A model generated the notes under the pieces. It ran no database searches and was not told where the DNA came from. It worked only from the letters and a program-made list of their open reading frames with translations. Shown piece by piece: positions 16,137 to 24,242 of a stretch of DNA of 36,350 nucleotides. Position 1 is the first letter of the stretch. Each line of letters begins with the position of its first letter. Where the stretch lies: assembly GCA_028818385.1 (NCBI GenBank), contig JAPPNY010000107.1:1-36350 (forward strand), read 5' to 3'. The translations under genes and the position numbers were made by a program. Source of the stretch: Spirochaetaceae bacterium. GTDB taxonomy: Bacteria; Spirochaetota; Spirochaetia; SZUA-6; Bin103.

Positions 16137-17279
16137 CTACGAGCCGACGTCGATCCAGGCGCGCTCGGCCGCCGAGCGCAGCACCGCGTCGCACACCACC
16201 TGCGTCCGCTGCGCGGCGGCGAAGTCCGGGCACGGCGTGGTGCCGTCCCCCAGGCCGCGCAGGAAGTCGGCCACCTGGTGGATGAAGGTGTGCTCGAAGC
16301 CGAGGGTCATGCCCGGCACCCACCAGTTGGCCATGTAGGGGTGGTCGCCATCCCACACCTGGATGGTCCGCCAGCCGCGCACGTGGCCGTCGTCGCGGTG
16401 GTCGAAGTACTCCAGCAGGTGCGGGTTCTCGAAGTTGAAGGCGAACGCGCCCGCCTCGCCGTTGATCTCAAGGTAGTCCTCGTTCTTGCGCCCGCGCGCG
16501 TAGCGGGTGGCCTCGAAGGTGCCGAGGGAGCCGTTGGCGAAGCGCGCCAGAAACGCGGAGGCGTCGTCGATCTCGACCGGACGGCGTACGCCGGGCCGGT
16601 CCTGCAACTCGCGCTCGGTGACGAAGGTCTCCGTGACGGCCGCGACCGCGTCGATCGGCCCGTTCAGCCACATCGCCTGGTCGATCGAGTGGGCCAGCAG
16701 GTCGCCGGTGACGCCTGAGCCGGCGCTGGCGCGCTCCAGTCGCCAGAGCGCCGCGCCGCCCTGCGGCACGTCGGGGCTGATGGTCCAGTCCTGCAGCCAG
16801 CGCGAGCGCAGGTGATAGGGCCGGCCGATCCGCCCCTCGTCCACGAGTTGCCGGGCCAGCGCCATCGCCGGCACCCGCCGGTAGTTGAACCAGACCATGG
16901 TCGGCCGTCCGGCGGCCTCGGCCGCGGCCACCATGTCCGCCCCCTCCTCCGCGTCCATGGCCAGCGGCTTCTCGCACGCCACCATCTTGCCGGCGGCCAG
17001 CGCCGCCAGGGCGATCTCGCGATGCGAGCTGTTCGGCGTGCAGATGTCGACCAGGTCGACGTCCGACCGCTCCACGACGCGGCGCCAGTCGGTGTCCGTC
17101 TCCTGCCACCCCCAGCGCGCGGCGAAGGCATCCAGCGCCGCAGGCGTTCGCGCGGAGGCCACCCTCAGCACCGGCTCGAACGGCAGGTCGAAGAAGCGCC
17201 CGACCTGCCGGTAGGCGTTGGAGTGGGCACGCCCCATGAAGCCGTAGCCGATGATCGCGACGTTCAGCGGTTCGGGCAT
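16137..17279 (-). CDS. Gfo/Idh/MocA family oxidoreductase
   Basis: A 380-residue dehydrogenase with the dinucleotide-binding motif [20 protein letters not shown] at the N terminus and EKPLAM at 103-108 (catalytic Lys104). The C-terminal domain includes [14 protein letters not shown] and [12 protein letters not shown], typical of the larger members acting on sugars or inositols. The stop lies 18 bases from the convergent isomerase gene end, so the two share a terminus region. The ATG at 17279 is the natural start. Length and motifs are normal. Confidence 0.9.
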   Translation of the reverse strand: MPEPLNVAIIGYGFMGRAHSNAYRQVGRFFDLPFEPVLRVASARTPAALDAFAARWGWQETDTDWRRVVERSDVDLVDICTPNSSHREIALAALAAGKMVACEKPLAMDAEEGADMVAAAEAAGRPTMVWFNYRRVPAMALARQLVDEGRIGRPYHLRSRWLQDWTISPDVPQGGAALWRLERASAGSGVTGDLLAHSIDQAMWLNGPIDAVAAVTETFVTERELQDRPGVRRPVEIDDASAFLARFANGSLGTFEATRYARGRKNEDYLEINGEAGAFAFNFENPHLLEYFDHRDDGHVRGWRTIQVWDGDHPYMANWWVPGMTLGFEHTFIHQVADFLRGLGDGTTPCPDFAAAQRTQVVCDAVLRSAAERAWIDVGS

Positions 17280-17310
17280 CGTCAGCTACCCATGCTCATC
17301 CAGAGCCTCG

Positions 17311-17643
17311 CTACGCGGCGGGAACCGCTGAGCTCTGCGCAATGACGCGTCCGACTTCCTCAGTCGTCGCGCCCAGGGCAAGAAACGAACGCACCAGGAA
17401 GTCCATCGACACCGTAGCGTCGGAAGCCTCCATCTTCGCGATCCGAGACTGGCTCGATCTCAGTTGCTTCGCGAACTCCTCCTGCGTGAGCCGCAGTGAG
17501 CGACGCCGCTCCTTGATTCCCCTGGCCAGAGCCAGCTTGATCTCTATCAGAGCCGCCTCTTCGTCAGTGAGCCCCAGGAACTCCTTGGGCGTCCCGAGCT
17601 TCCACCCGGCTCGTTCAAGCTTCGCGGTCTTGGATTCGTCCAT
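17311..17643 (-). CDS. XRE-family DNA-binding protein (antitoxin-like)
   Basis: A 110-residue protein with a Cro/C1-type helix-turn-helix at about 46-90 (LTQEEFAKQLRSSQSRIAKMEAS). It is preceded by about 40 residues (LTDEEAALIEIKLALARGIKERR) common in HigA-like antitoxins. The ATG at 17643 is used, with GAGGTGA just upstream; an in-frame GTG lies one codon earlier. The usual partner toxin would be upstream on this strand. Only a short orphan tail ending YDEVR lies there (17648-17740), so the toxin may be lost. Confidence 0.8.
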   Translation of the reverse strand: MDESKTAKLERAGWKLGTPKEFLGLTDEEAALIEIKLALARGIKERRRSLRLTQEEFAKQLRSSQSRIAKMEASDATVSMDFLVRSFLALGATTEEVGRVIAQSSAVPAA

Positions 17644-17647
17644 CACT

Positions 17648-17742
17648 TCACCTCACTTCGTCATAGGTCCGAAGACGTGCCCGGCATGTCTCGATCACGT
17701 TCTTCGGCGTCCTTCCGGTCTTCCAGACGCCCGTCCGACTGT
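17648..17742 (-). pseudogene. Possible C-terminal scrap of a toxin partner upstream of the XRE gene
   Basis: Between the M55 peptidase stop and the XRE gene, one minus-strand frame reads TGVWKTGRTPKNVIETCRAR and then LRTYDEVR, and stops at 17648, two bases before the XRE start region. The tight spacing and protein-like composition suggest the end of the gene once co-transcribed with the XRE protein, probably a toxin. No start or upper part remains, and upstream the frame is only antisense-type shadow of the peptidase. The assignment is speculative. Confidence 0.3.
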
Positions 17743-18573
17743 TCACTCGGGCGCGGCCCGCCGCGCGGTGGCCCAGTAGCGGGGCAACAGGGCGTCGATG
17801 GAGTCGATCGAGGCCGCGAAAGTCACGTCGTCGATCCGCAGGCTCGAGGGGATCGCCTGCCGGTCCGCAAGCTCGCGGCTGGCGAGCTCCAGGGAGGCCG
17901 TCCACGGCGGCTCGATCACGAACGGCCTCACGGACGGCGGCCCGGCGACCACCTCGGCCACGGCCTCGCGGATCATGCGGCGCGCCTCCGTTGGCGCCAC
18001 CGTGATCGACGACTCGTGCGCGACGTCCTCCTTGACCGCCAGAGTGCGCAGCTCCGTGCCCAACAGCGCCGTCGCCTCCTCGCAGGCGCGTCTGCCGCCG
18101 GTGACCAGCCACACCGGCACGTCATGGCTGCCGGCGATCAGGGCCATCATGCCGATCTCGCCCAAGGTGATGCCGTTGACGCTGAAGCGCTTCCAGGTGC
18201 CTGCGCTCATCGTATGGGCGAGCAGGCCGCCCGGCGTGCCGGCCATCGAGTGGTAGCCGAGCAGGATCACTCCGTCGAACGTCCCGTCCAGTCCGTCCAG
18301 CGGATTGGGGCGGCCGCGGCCCATCACGTAGCGCGCCCCTTCCGGCAGCCGCTCCGCGATGAAGTTGTCGCCGCTGCGATGGCCGTCGAGCACCAGCACG
18401 TCGCCGGCGCCGCCGTCCCGCGCCCCCAGCACGGCGGCGGCCACTTCGTCGCTGAGCAGGTGGCGCGAGCGCTCGAAGTCGGCGTCGCTGCCGTCGGGCG
18501 CCGGCCGGCACTCGTGCCAGCCGTTGACCCCCGCCACCCCCTCCATGTCGGTGATGACGTAGACCTTCTTCAC
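17743..18573 (-). CDS. M55 family D-aminopeptidase (DppA-like)
   Basis: A 276-residue M55 metallopeptidase. The two-zinc motif is complete: Asp9 and Glu11 (ITDMEGVAG), His65 (VLDGHRSG), His108 (LGYHSMAG) and Glu139 (NGITLGEIG). DppA from Bacillus is a decameric D-amino-acid-specific aminopeptidase that releases D-Ala from peptides, supporting nutrient use of cell-wall-derived peptides. Length is normal (about 270). The ATG at 18573 is preceded by a GGGAGG-like sequence on the minus strand (GGCGGAGGGACTCCGTGA). Confidence 0.9.
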   Translation of the reverse strand: MKKVYVITDMEGVAGVNGWHECRPAPDGSDADFERSRHLLSDEVAAAVLGARDGGAGDVLVLDGHRSGDNFIAERLPEGARYVMGRGRPNPLDGLDGTFDGVILLGYHSMAGTPGGLLAHTMSAGTWKRFSVNGITLGEIGMMALIAGSHDVPVWLVTGGRRACEEATALLGTELRTLAVKEDVAHESSITVAPTEARRMIREAVAEVVAGPPSVRPFVIEPPWTASLELASRELADRQAIPSSLRIDDVTFAASIDSIDALLPRYWATARRAAPE

Positions 18574-18751
18574 GGAGTCCCTCCGCCATGGGACGGTGGG
18601 CGGTGAACGAAAACCGACATGATGGAGTGAGCAGGGACCATGGACCCGAAGCCGATCATCGTGACGCTCACCGATAGCACCATGGTCAATCGGGAGATAC
18701 TATACTCGACGGGTTCGGAGACCCGTACTCATCCATGGTCGCCAATCGGAC

Positions 18752-19095
18752 GTGAAGCTTCCTCATGCCCATCTGGCTCTGGTCGAACAGGACAAGATCG
18801 TCGGCTACTTGCTCAACGCGGATCACCGATACGGCGCGAGCAAGGCGCGCTATTTCACAGGATTGGGGTTTCGTCAGGACGCGTGGAGAGTGCTGGCCGC
18901 AGCGTTACGCGAACACGCTGAGCGCAACGATGTGGTGCGAGTGAAGCACACGGGCTACGGCCCCCGCTATGAGGTCGATGGTATACTTCGCGGGCCCGAA
19001 AACCGGAGCGCGCACATTCGTACTATCTGGCAGGTAGACGAGGGCACGTCGTGCCCCGCCTCATCACGGCTCATCCACAGGAGGCAGACGAATGA
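18752..19095 (+). pseudogene. DUF6883 protein with a one-base frameshift near its end
   Basis: The GTG at 18752 starts MKLPHAHLALVEQDKIVGYLL and continues with YGASKARYFTGLGF, VKHTGYGPRYEVDGIL and SAHIRTIWQVDEGT, a good DUF6883 protein. At about 19048-19052 the frame should change: the annotated frame gives CPASSRLIHRR and runs on to 19189, whereas the plus-one frame gives VPRLITAHPQEADE and stops at TGA 19093-19095. That is the normal family ending and overlaps the next start as ATGA. A lost G (GGCACGTC[G]GTGCCC) explains this. DUF6883 is usually paired with DUF4926 in a TA-like module. A sequencing or assembly error is possible. Confidence 0.7.
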
Positions 19096-19322
19096 TCAAC
19101 GAACACGACTGCATCGTGCTGACTCAGGACATCCCCGACGAGGGCCTGCAATCGGGAGACGTAGGCACCGCCGTTCACGTGCGTCGTGACGGGACAGCCT
19201 ATGAAGTCGAGTTCATGACGCTCACCGGTGATACCGTCGCCGTGGCGACGGTGCTACCCTCACAGCTTCGGCCCGTGAGCAGGAAGGACCTCGCCCATGT
19301 CCGCGAGCTGGCGACTCATTAG
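19092..19322 (+). CDS. DUF4926 protein (partner of DUF6883)
   Basis: A 76-residue DUF4926 protein, an SH3-like small beta barrel (DCIVLTQDIPDEGLQSGDVG, AYEVEFMTLTGDTVAVATV, LRPVSRKDL). It is typically encoded directly after DUF6883, and the pair is thought to be a TA-like module; biochemical role unknown. AGGAGG at 19079-19084 lies 7 bases before the ATG, so translation does not depend on the broken upstream gene. The intended ATGA overlap with DUF6883 is still visible. Confidence 0.8.
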   Translation: MINEHDCIVLTQDIPDEGLQSGDVGTAVHVRRDGTAYEVEFMTLTGDTVAVATVLPSQLRPVSRKDLAHVRELATH

Positions 19323-19345
19323 GCCAGGATGAGGATGCAGGGCTC

Positions 19346-20158
19346 ATGACCGAAGAACAACGCTACCTGTTCGACGCGTTCGGGTACTTCGTCGTGCCGG
19401 ACGCCGTCACCGGCACGCAGATCGAGGAACTGCGCGCCACGCTGCGCGTGCCGTCCGAACAGCTCGATCCCGCCGGCCGGCCCGCCGGGCCCCTCCACTG
19501 GTCTCAGGCGTGGCGCGACCTGCTGGACCTGCCCGCGTTGAGCCCTATCCTGGAAGAGCTGATCGGCAACCACGAACGCCCCGTCGACGGCGATGCGTCC
19601 CTGCCGACGTTCCGCATCGACCACGTCAACGTCCACACCCACGTGCGGCAGGGGTTCCCCGGCGGCATGCTGCACGGCGGCTGGAAGACCGCGGGAGGCT
19701 CCCAGTTCTTCCGCTACCATGACGGCCGCTTCTTCAACGGCCTGGTCGCGGTCGCTTTCGAGCTCCACGACACGAACGTGAACGGCGGCGGCTTCTGCTG
19801 CATCCCGGGCACGCACAAGGCCAACCTCCCGCTCCCGCCGCAGTGGCAGGACCTCAGCAAGGGCGTCCACCCCAGCGTGCAGCGCGTACCGGCGCGGCCG
19901 GGCGACGCGATCGTGTTCACCGAGGCGCTCACCCACGGGACGCTGCCGTGGACGGCGAACGCAGAGCGCCGGACCCTGTTCTACAAGTTCTCCCCGCACG
20001 GGACCTCGTGGAGCGGCGCCTACTTCGATCCCGACGACTTCCGCCACTACCCGGACATGGACGACCGCAAGATGGCGATCCTGGAAGCCCCGAACGCGCG
20101 CTACGCCACCCGCCCGACGCGCCCCGAGCCCCTGGCTCGGAACGGCGGCCGCTCGTGA
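19346..20158 (+). CDS. PhyH-family (phytanoyl-CoA dioxygenase-like) protein
   Basis: A 270-residue Fe(II)/2-oxoglutarate oxygenase-type protein. It begins MTEEQRYLFDAFGYFVVPDA; the core has GGSQFFRYHDGRFFNG (His125), the jelly-roll strand GGGFCCIPGTHK (His157), the distal FTEALTHGTLPW (His197) and the 2-oxoglutarate arginine region ERRTLFYKF. Where classical members have HxD this one has YHDG, the form usual in this bacterial subgroup, so the iron site is not the textbook one. It is the head of a tight plus-strand set with a Gfo/Idh dehydrogenase and an amidohydrolase, suggesting hydroxylation of a small molecule then broken down. It is closely similar to the broken gene at 6554. Confidence 0.85.
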   Translation: MTEEQRYLFDAFGYFVVPDAVTGTQIEELRATLRVPSEQLDPAGRPAGPLHWSQAWRDLLDLPALSPILEELIGNHERPVDGDASLPTFRIDHVNVHTHVRQGFPGGMLHGGWKTAGGSQFFRYHDGRFFNGLVAVAFELHDTNVNGGGFCCIPGTHKANLPLPPQWQDLSKGVHPSVQRVPARPGDAIVFTEALTHGTLPWTANAERRTLFYKFSPHGTSWSGAYFDPDDFRHYPDMDDRKMAILEAPNARYATRPTRPEPLARNGGRS

Positions 20159-20191
20159 GCGGACGCCTCGCCTGATTCCGGGGAGACGCCG

Positions 20192-21184
20192 ATGAACCTC
20201 TGCATGATCGGCCACGGGATGATGGGCGTCTGGCACTCCGAAGCGCTGGCCGCGGAGTCCCGGCACGTCCTGGTGGGCCGCCGGCCGGAGCCGACGGCCG
20301 AGTTCGCGGCGCGCTACGGCTACCGCCGCTGGACCGTGGACCTGGAGGAGGCGCTTGCCGATCCCGCCGTGGACGCCGTCATCGTCGGCAACCCGAGCGA
20401 GCTGCACGCGCAGACGGCGCTGCGCTGCCTGGCGCACGGCAAGCCGACCCTCGTGGAGATCCCGATCGCGATGAGCTATCCGGAGTCGGAACGCGTGGTG
20501 CTGGAAGCCGAGCGCCGCGGGCTCCCGCTCGGCGTCGTCCACCCGATGCGCTTCCGCAGGGAGCGGGCGGAGCTGCGCGAGCGGCTGGCCGCGGGCAAGG
20601 AGCACATCCGCCACTTCCACGGCCGCTTCTTCATCCATCGCCTCAAGAACATCGGCGCGACCGGCTACCACCGGAGCTGGATCGACAACCTGCTGTGGCA
20701 CCACACCACCCACCTGCTCGACCTGGGGCTGTGGATGCTGGGGGTCGAGGGCTCGCCGGTGCGCTCCGTGCAGAGCTTCATGCCGGCCCCGGATCCGGGC
20801 ACGGGCATCCCGATGGAGGTGGTCCTGCTGGTCGAGACCGAGGCCGACCAGAGCCTGCTCTGCTCCGGCTCCTACTACTCGCGCGAGCGCCTGTACGACA
20901 CCATGATCGTCACCGACCGCGACTCCTACCGCCTGCAGATCCTGGAGAACACCCTGACCACGGGCGCCGGCACGCGGCGCATCGAGACCGAGCAGGAGAA
21001 CTGCGCGCGCTGCACGGCCGACTTCGTGACCGCACTGGCCTCCGGACGGCCTCCCGCGGTGACCGGCCGCTCGGTCCTGCCCACGATGCGCATCCTGCAG
21101 GACGTGCAGGATCGCTGGGATGCCGTGCACGGGCGCCGGTCGCTGCCGGGCCGGCCGCTGGATTCGGACGAGGCTACGGGCTGA
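20192..21184 (+). CDS. Gfo/Idh/MocA family protein lacking the EKP lysine
   Basis: A 330-residue member of the family with the Rossmann motif MIGHGMMGVWHSEAL at the start and the two-domain layout. The catalytic signature is altered: the usual EKP reads VEIPIAMS at about 88-95, so the lysine is an isoleucine. The C-terminal part contains HRSWIDNLLWHHTTHLLDLGLWML, with a His pair in the substrate region. The change suggests altered chemistry or a binding role. GGGGAG lies before the ATG. The stop overlaps the next start (TGATG at 21182-21186), so it is coupled to the amidohydrolase. Confidence 0.85.
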   Translation: MNLCMIGHGMMGVWHSEALAAESRHVLVGRRPEPTAEFAARYGYRRWTVDLEEALADPAVDAVIVGNPSELHAQTALRCLAHGKPTLVEIPIAMSYPESERVVLEAERRGLPLGVVHPMRFRRERAELRERLAAGKEHIRHFHGRFFIHRLKNIGATGYHRSWIDNLLWHHTTHLLDLGLWMLGVEGSPVRSVQSFMPAPDPGTGIPMEVVLLVETEADQSLLCSGSYYSRERLYDTMIVTDRDSYRLQILENTLTTGAGTRRIETEQENCARCTADFVTALASGRPPAVTGRSVLPTMRILQDVQDRWDAVHGRRSLPGRPLDSDEATG

Positions 21185-22164
21185 TGGCCGCGATCCTCGA
21201 CCCCGAGCGTCCGATCGTCGATCCGCATCACCACCTGTGGAGCGGCGACGGGCGCGGCCCCTACCTGCTGGACGACCTGTACGCCGACGTGCGCTGCGGC
21301 CACAACGTGGTGCAGACGATGTTCGTCGAGTGCCGGACCCACTACCGCCGCGGCGGCCCCGAGCACCTGCGGCCGGTCGGCCAGACCGAGTGGGTGGCCG
21401 GCATGGCGAGCACGTCCGCGGCAGGCCCCGGCCCGGAGATCGCCGGAATCGTCGCCTTCGCCGACCTGACGCTGGGTCCGCGCCTGGAGGAGGTACTGGA
21501 CGCGCATGCCGAGGCGGCCGGCGGCCGCCTGCGCGGGTTCCGCTACTCCCTGGCGCACGGGACGCACCGCGCGGGCACCGAGAACGCGCCGGGGCCGGCC
21601 CCCGCGGGGCTGGCGGCGGAGGAGCCGTTCCGCGACGGCGTGCGGCTGCTCGGCCGGCGCGGGCTGACCTACGAGAGCTGGCACTTCCACTACCAGATGG
21701 ACGAGTTCATCGCGCTGGCGCGAAGCGCCCCGGACACGCTCATCATCCTCGACCACTTCGGTACGCCGCTCGGCGTCGGACCGTGGCGCGGCCGGCGCGC
21801 GGAGGTCTTCGCGGAGTGGAAGGCGAGCATGGCGGAGGCGGCGGCCTGCCCGAACATGGCCGCCAAGCTGGGCGGCATGGCCATGTTCGACAACGGCTTC
21901 GGCTGGGACGAGCGCGCTGAGCCGGTGACCCCGGTGGAGTTCGCGGCGGCGCAGCGCGACTACTACCTGCACGCCATCGACTGCTTCGGCCCGGAACGCT
22001 GCATGTTCGAGAGCAACTTCCCGGTGGAGAAGGCGTCTGTCTCCTACGCGGTGCTCTACGACGCGTTCAAGCTCATGACCGCCGACTTCTCCGACGCCGA
22101 CAAGGACGCCCTGTTCAGCGGCACGGCCCGCCGCGTCTACCGCCTCCCGCCGGTCGAGTCGTAG
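21184..22164 (+). CDS. Amidohydrolase-2 family lactonase-like hydrolase
   Basis: A 326-residue amidohydrolase (PF04909 type). The metal site starts with IVDPHHHLWS (Asp13, His15-17). Later motifs are TYESWHFHYQMDEF, ILDHFGTPLG and MFESNFPVEK. Relatives hydrolyse lactones such as fuconolactone or pyrone dicarboxylate. It is the last gene of the PhyH-Gfo/Idh-amidohydrolase set, translationally coupled to the dehydrogenase. A path oxidation, lactone, ring opening is a reasonable guess: the dehydrogenase would make the lactone this enzyme opens. The stop lies 7 bases from a convergent gene. Confidence 0.88.
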   Translation: MAAILDPERPIVDPHHHLWSGDGRGPYLLDDLYADVRCGHNVVQTMFVECRTHYRRGGPEHLRPVGQTEWVAGMASTSAAGPGPEIAGIVAFADLTLGPRLEEVLDAHAEAAGGRLRGFRYSLAHGTHRAGTENAPGPAPAGLAAEEPFRDGVRLLGRRGLTYESWHFHYQMDEFIALARSAPDTLIILDHFGTPLGVGPWRGRRAEVFAEWKASMAEAAACPNMAAKLGGMAMFDNGFGWDERAEPVTPVEFAAAQRDYYLHAIDCFGPERCMFESNFPVEKASVSYAVLYDAFKLMTADFSDADKDALFSGTARRVYRLPPVES

Positions 22165-22170
22165 CGACGG

Positions 22171-22860
22171 TCAGCCGGAGTTGACCGCCGAGTCGGGCTC
22201 CGTCGTCCGCGCGCCCGCGCCGCGCGGCTCGGCGCCCACGGCATGTTCCACCGCGGCGGCGAACGCCTCCACTTCCCGGGCCGAGGTCAGCCGCACGAAA
22301 CGTATGTGCGACCAGCGCGGATCCGACAGGTACTTCAGCATCCCCCTCCGCTTGCGGGCGTGCTGGGTGACGATCCAGGCGAGCAGCGACTCGTGCTTCT
22401 TCCAGACCAGGAACTGCGGCCAGAACCGCTCGTAGTTCGTCCCCCACAGGAGCTCACGCGACCGCCAGCGCCGCCAGGTACGGCGCAGCACCCGCCTGAG
22501 CAGCATCGCCATCGGCAGATCCAGCCAGATCACGGCGTCGAGGCGGTCCCAGAACGCCCGTTGCGAGTGGCTCATGTAGGAGCCCGCGACCACCCACCGC
22601 TCCCCGCCGGTCGCCTCGCGCATCCGCCGGTCGAGCTCGCCGGGATCGGTGTCGTGGAGCGGGACCCAACCCGGCTGCCAGTTGAGCGCGTCCAGCTCCA
22701 CGAACCGCGCGTCCAGCGCCTCGGCCAGGCGCATGGCGAGCGTGGACTTCCCCGATGCGCTGTTGCCGACGACGTGGATGCGCCGGCCTATCGGCGAGAC
22801 GGGTTCGGTGTCGTGCACGGCAGGGCGACGGAGTTTGCCCGCCCGCTGGCGGCTGCGCAA
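22171..22860 (-). CDS. P-loop adenylate kinase-like protein
   Basis: A 229-residue P-loop NTPase with Walker A VGNSASGKST (about 31-40), followed by LAMRLAEALDARFVELDALNWQPGW. That arrangement is characteristic of the FlaR/AAA_17-type, adenylate-kinase-related proteins. A VIWLDLPM strand and arginine-rich lid (RRVLRRTWRRWRSR) support a kinase fold. A TTG at 22860 is listed; the GTG at codon 15 would give a more usual length. It follows the GNAT gene by 22 bases in a minus-strand set. The substrate is unknown. Confidence 0.8.
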   Translation of the reverse strand: MRSRQRAGKLRRPAVHDTEPVSPIGRRIHVVGNSASGKSTLAMRLAEALDARFVELDALNWQPGWVPLHDTDPGELDRRMREATGGERWVVAGSYMSHSQRAFWDRLDAVIWLDLPMAMLLRRVLRRTWRRWRSRELLWGTNYERFWPQFLVWKKHESLLAWIVTQHARKRRGMLKYLSDPRWSHIRFVRLTSAREVEAFAAAVEHAVGAEPRGAGARTTEPDSAVNSG

Positions 22861-22882
22861 CCGCCCGCCCCGGCCCGACCTG

Positions 22883-23386
22883 CTACGTGCCGAGCGTTGC
22901 CCGCAGTACGATGCAGGGCTTCCCCAAGTCGGCGCCGACGTAGTCGCCGCGGTGCGGGACGACTTCCGTGAACCCCTGCCGCATCCAGAACCGCAGGGCC
23001 GGCACGTTGGCCAGGTAGACGCGCGCCAGGGCGAAGCGGAAGCCGCCGGCCTCCAGCTCCCGCTTGAGGCGGGCGGTCACCGCCGTGCCGACGCCGCTCC
23101 GCCGCAGCCGCGGCCGGATCGCCAGGATCGACAGCCACGCGTCTCCTGGTACGGGCACGTCCTCCATGAGATGGAAGTAGCCGGCCAGCTCGCCGTCCGG
23201 ACCGGCGTGGATGCTCCGCATGCGAAAGCCTCGGTCCCGCGACGCATCCGCTTCCGAGCGCGCCACCAGCTCGGCGATCTCGCTCTCCGGCACGGGGGCG
23301 AACGACGGGTCGAGCGCGGCGGCGTCGGCGCACTCCAGGAACGCCGCGTGCAGCGCCGGCGTCTGCGCCGCCGTGACCGCCCGCAC
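22883..23386 (-). CDS. GNAT N-acetyltransferase
   Basis: A 167-residue GNAT-fold protein: acetyl-CoA-binding segment LSILAIRPRLRRSGVGTAV (R-x-x-G-x-G), then the usual helix and the LARVYLANVPALRFWMRQGF strand-helix pair, where a substrate-side FWxRxGF is family-typical. Start is a GTG at 23386; the frame upstream is open but has no start. It belongs to a minus-strand set with the sigma factor, transglutaminase and P-loop genes. The substrate cannot be inferred. Confidence 0.85.
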   Translation of the reverse strand: MRAVTAAQTPALHAAFLECADAAALDPSFAPVPESEIAELVARSEADASRDRGFRMRSIHAGPDGELAGYFHLMEDVPVPGDAWLSILAIRPRLRRSGVGTAVTARLKRELEAGGFRFALARVYLANVPALRFWMRQGFTEVVPHRGDYVGADLGKPCIVLRATLGT

Positions 23387-23426
23387 GGCGGTCTGGCCCT
23401 CCGACCAGACGAACGGCAGCGTAGCG

Positions 23427-24236
23427 CTACCCTGCCCCGTCAGGCTCGCCGTGCAGCCAGCGAAGGCCGCCGGGCCACCCGCGGTCGGCCATGGACAGGA
23501 CGGCGCGCGTGTAGTCGTTCACGCCGCTGACCGGGTAGTCATACCGCGCCGCATCCCCGATGTGGTAATTGGCGATCCCGGCCGCCGTGAACTGCTCCGG
23601 GGTCGTGTACCACGCTTCCGGGCCTGCATGCCGCTTCACCAGGCCGTCATCGTTCATGAGCTGCCAGGTGGTCGCGGGAGCGCCGTCGACCGCGCGATAG
23701 ACGACGCCGGAGCGCGAATCGACCGCACCCCATCTTCCTGAGCGATGAACCTCCACGATCACGTGTCCACTGTAGGCGGCCTGCAGATCGAAGAGATACA
23801 CCATGCGGCACGGAAACCCCGCAACCTGATAGAGCGCACACCCGACCCGGGCCACGTCCGCGCACCAGTCGGATCCGCGTTCGATGATCTGTTCCTCCGT
23901 GCCTCCGAACCTCATCTCCGACAGTCCTCCGGCCGGACTCTTATCGGCCAGAACACGCGTGAGATTCGCGATGGACACGACGCGTCGCTCGGGATCGTCC
24001 GCGGGCAATCCCGCGTGGGCAAGGAACCGCTCCAGCCCCGGACGAGCTCCCGCGACGCACCCGTTCGACGGGCTGGTGTAGCCGTCGTACAGGTAGGCAG
24101 CGGTCTCGTCGCAGAGCCGGATCATGCTCGCCACGATCTCTCGATCGGCGCTTGCCGGCGCATGCGGATCGTTGTCGAGCATGATCCGGTAGGCCCCGCC
24201 GAAGGCCTTCGGTCCGGTGAGCGCTGCGAGGTTCAT
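23427..24236 (-). CDS. Transglutaminase-like (papain-fold) domain protein
   Basis: A 269-residue protein. The Cys-His-Asp triad of the transglutaminase-like superfamily is visible: Cys125 (RGSDWCADVARV), His158 (AYSGHVIVEV) and Asp173 (WGAVDSRSG). The layout Cys to His to Asp with about 33 and 15 residue gaps fits the family. There is no signal peptide. It starts 6 bases after the stop of the sigma gene and is surely co-transcribed. Such proteins act as peptidases, amidases or crosslinkers; the pairing with a large sigma protein suggests a shared regulatory or stress function that I cannot name. Confidence 0.8.
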   Translation of the reverse strand: MNLAALTGPKAFGGAYRIMLDNDPHAPASADREIVASMIRLCDETAAYLYDGYTSPSNGCVAGARPGLERFLAHAGLPADDPERRVVSIANLTRVLADKSPAGGLSEMRFGGTEEQIIERGSDWCADVARVGCALYQVAGFPCRMVYLFDLQAAYSGHVIVEVHRSGRWGAVDSRSGVVYRAVDGAPATTWQLMNDDGLVKRHAGPEAWYTTPEQFTAAGIANYHIGDAARYDYPVSGVNDYTRAVLSMADRGWPGGLRWLHGEPDGAG

Positions 24237-24242
24237 CGTGCG

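Noticed and set aside
19319..21130. A 600-codon open frame on the minus strand opposite the PhyH and Gfo/Idh genes
   Set aside because: The translation is Arg/Val/Gln-rich without motifs, while the plus strand has complete enzyme families; high GC content creates such antisense frames.
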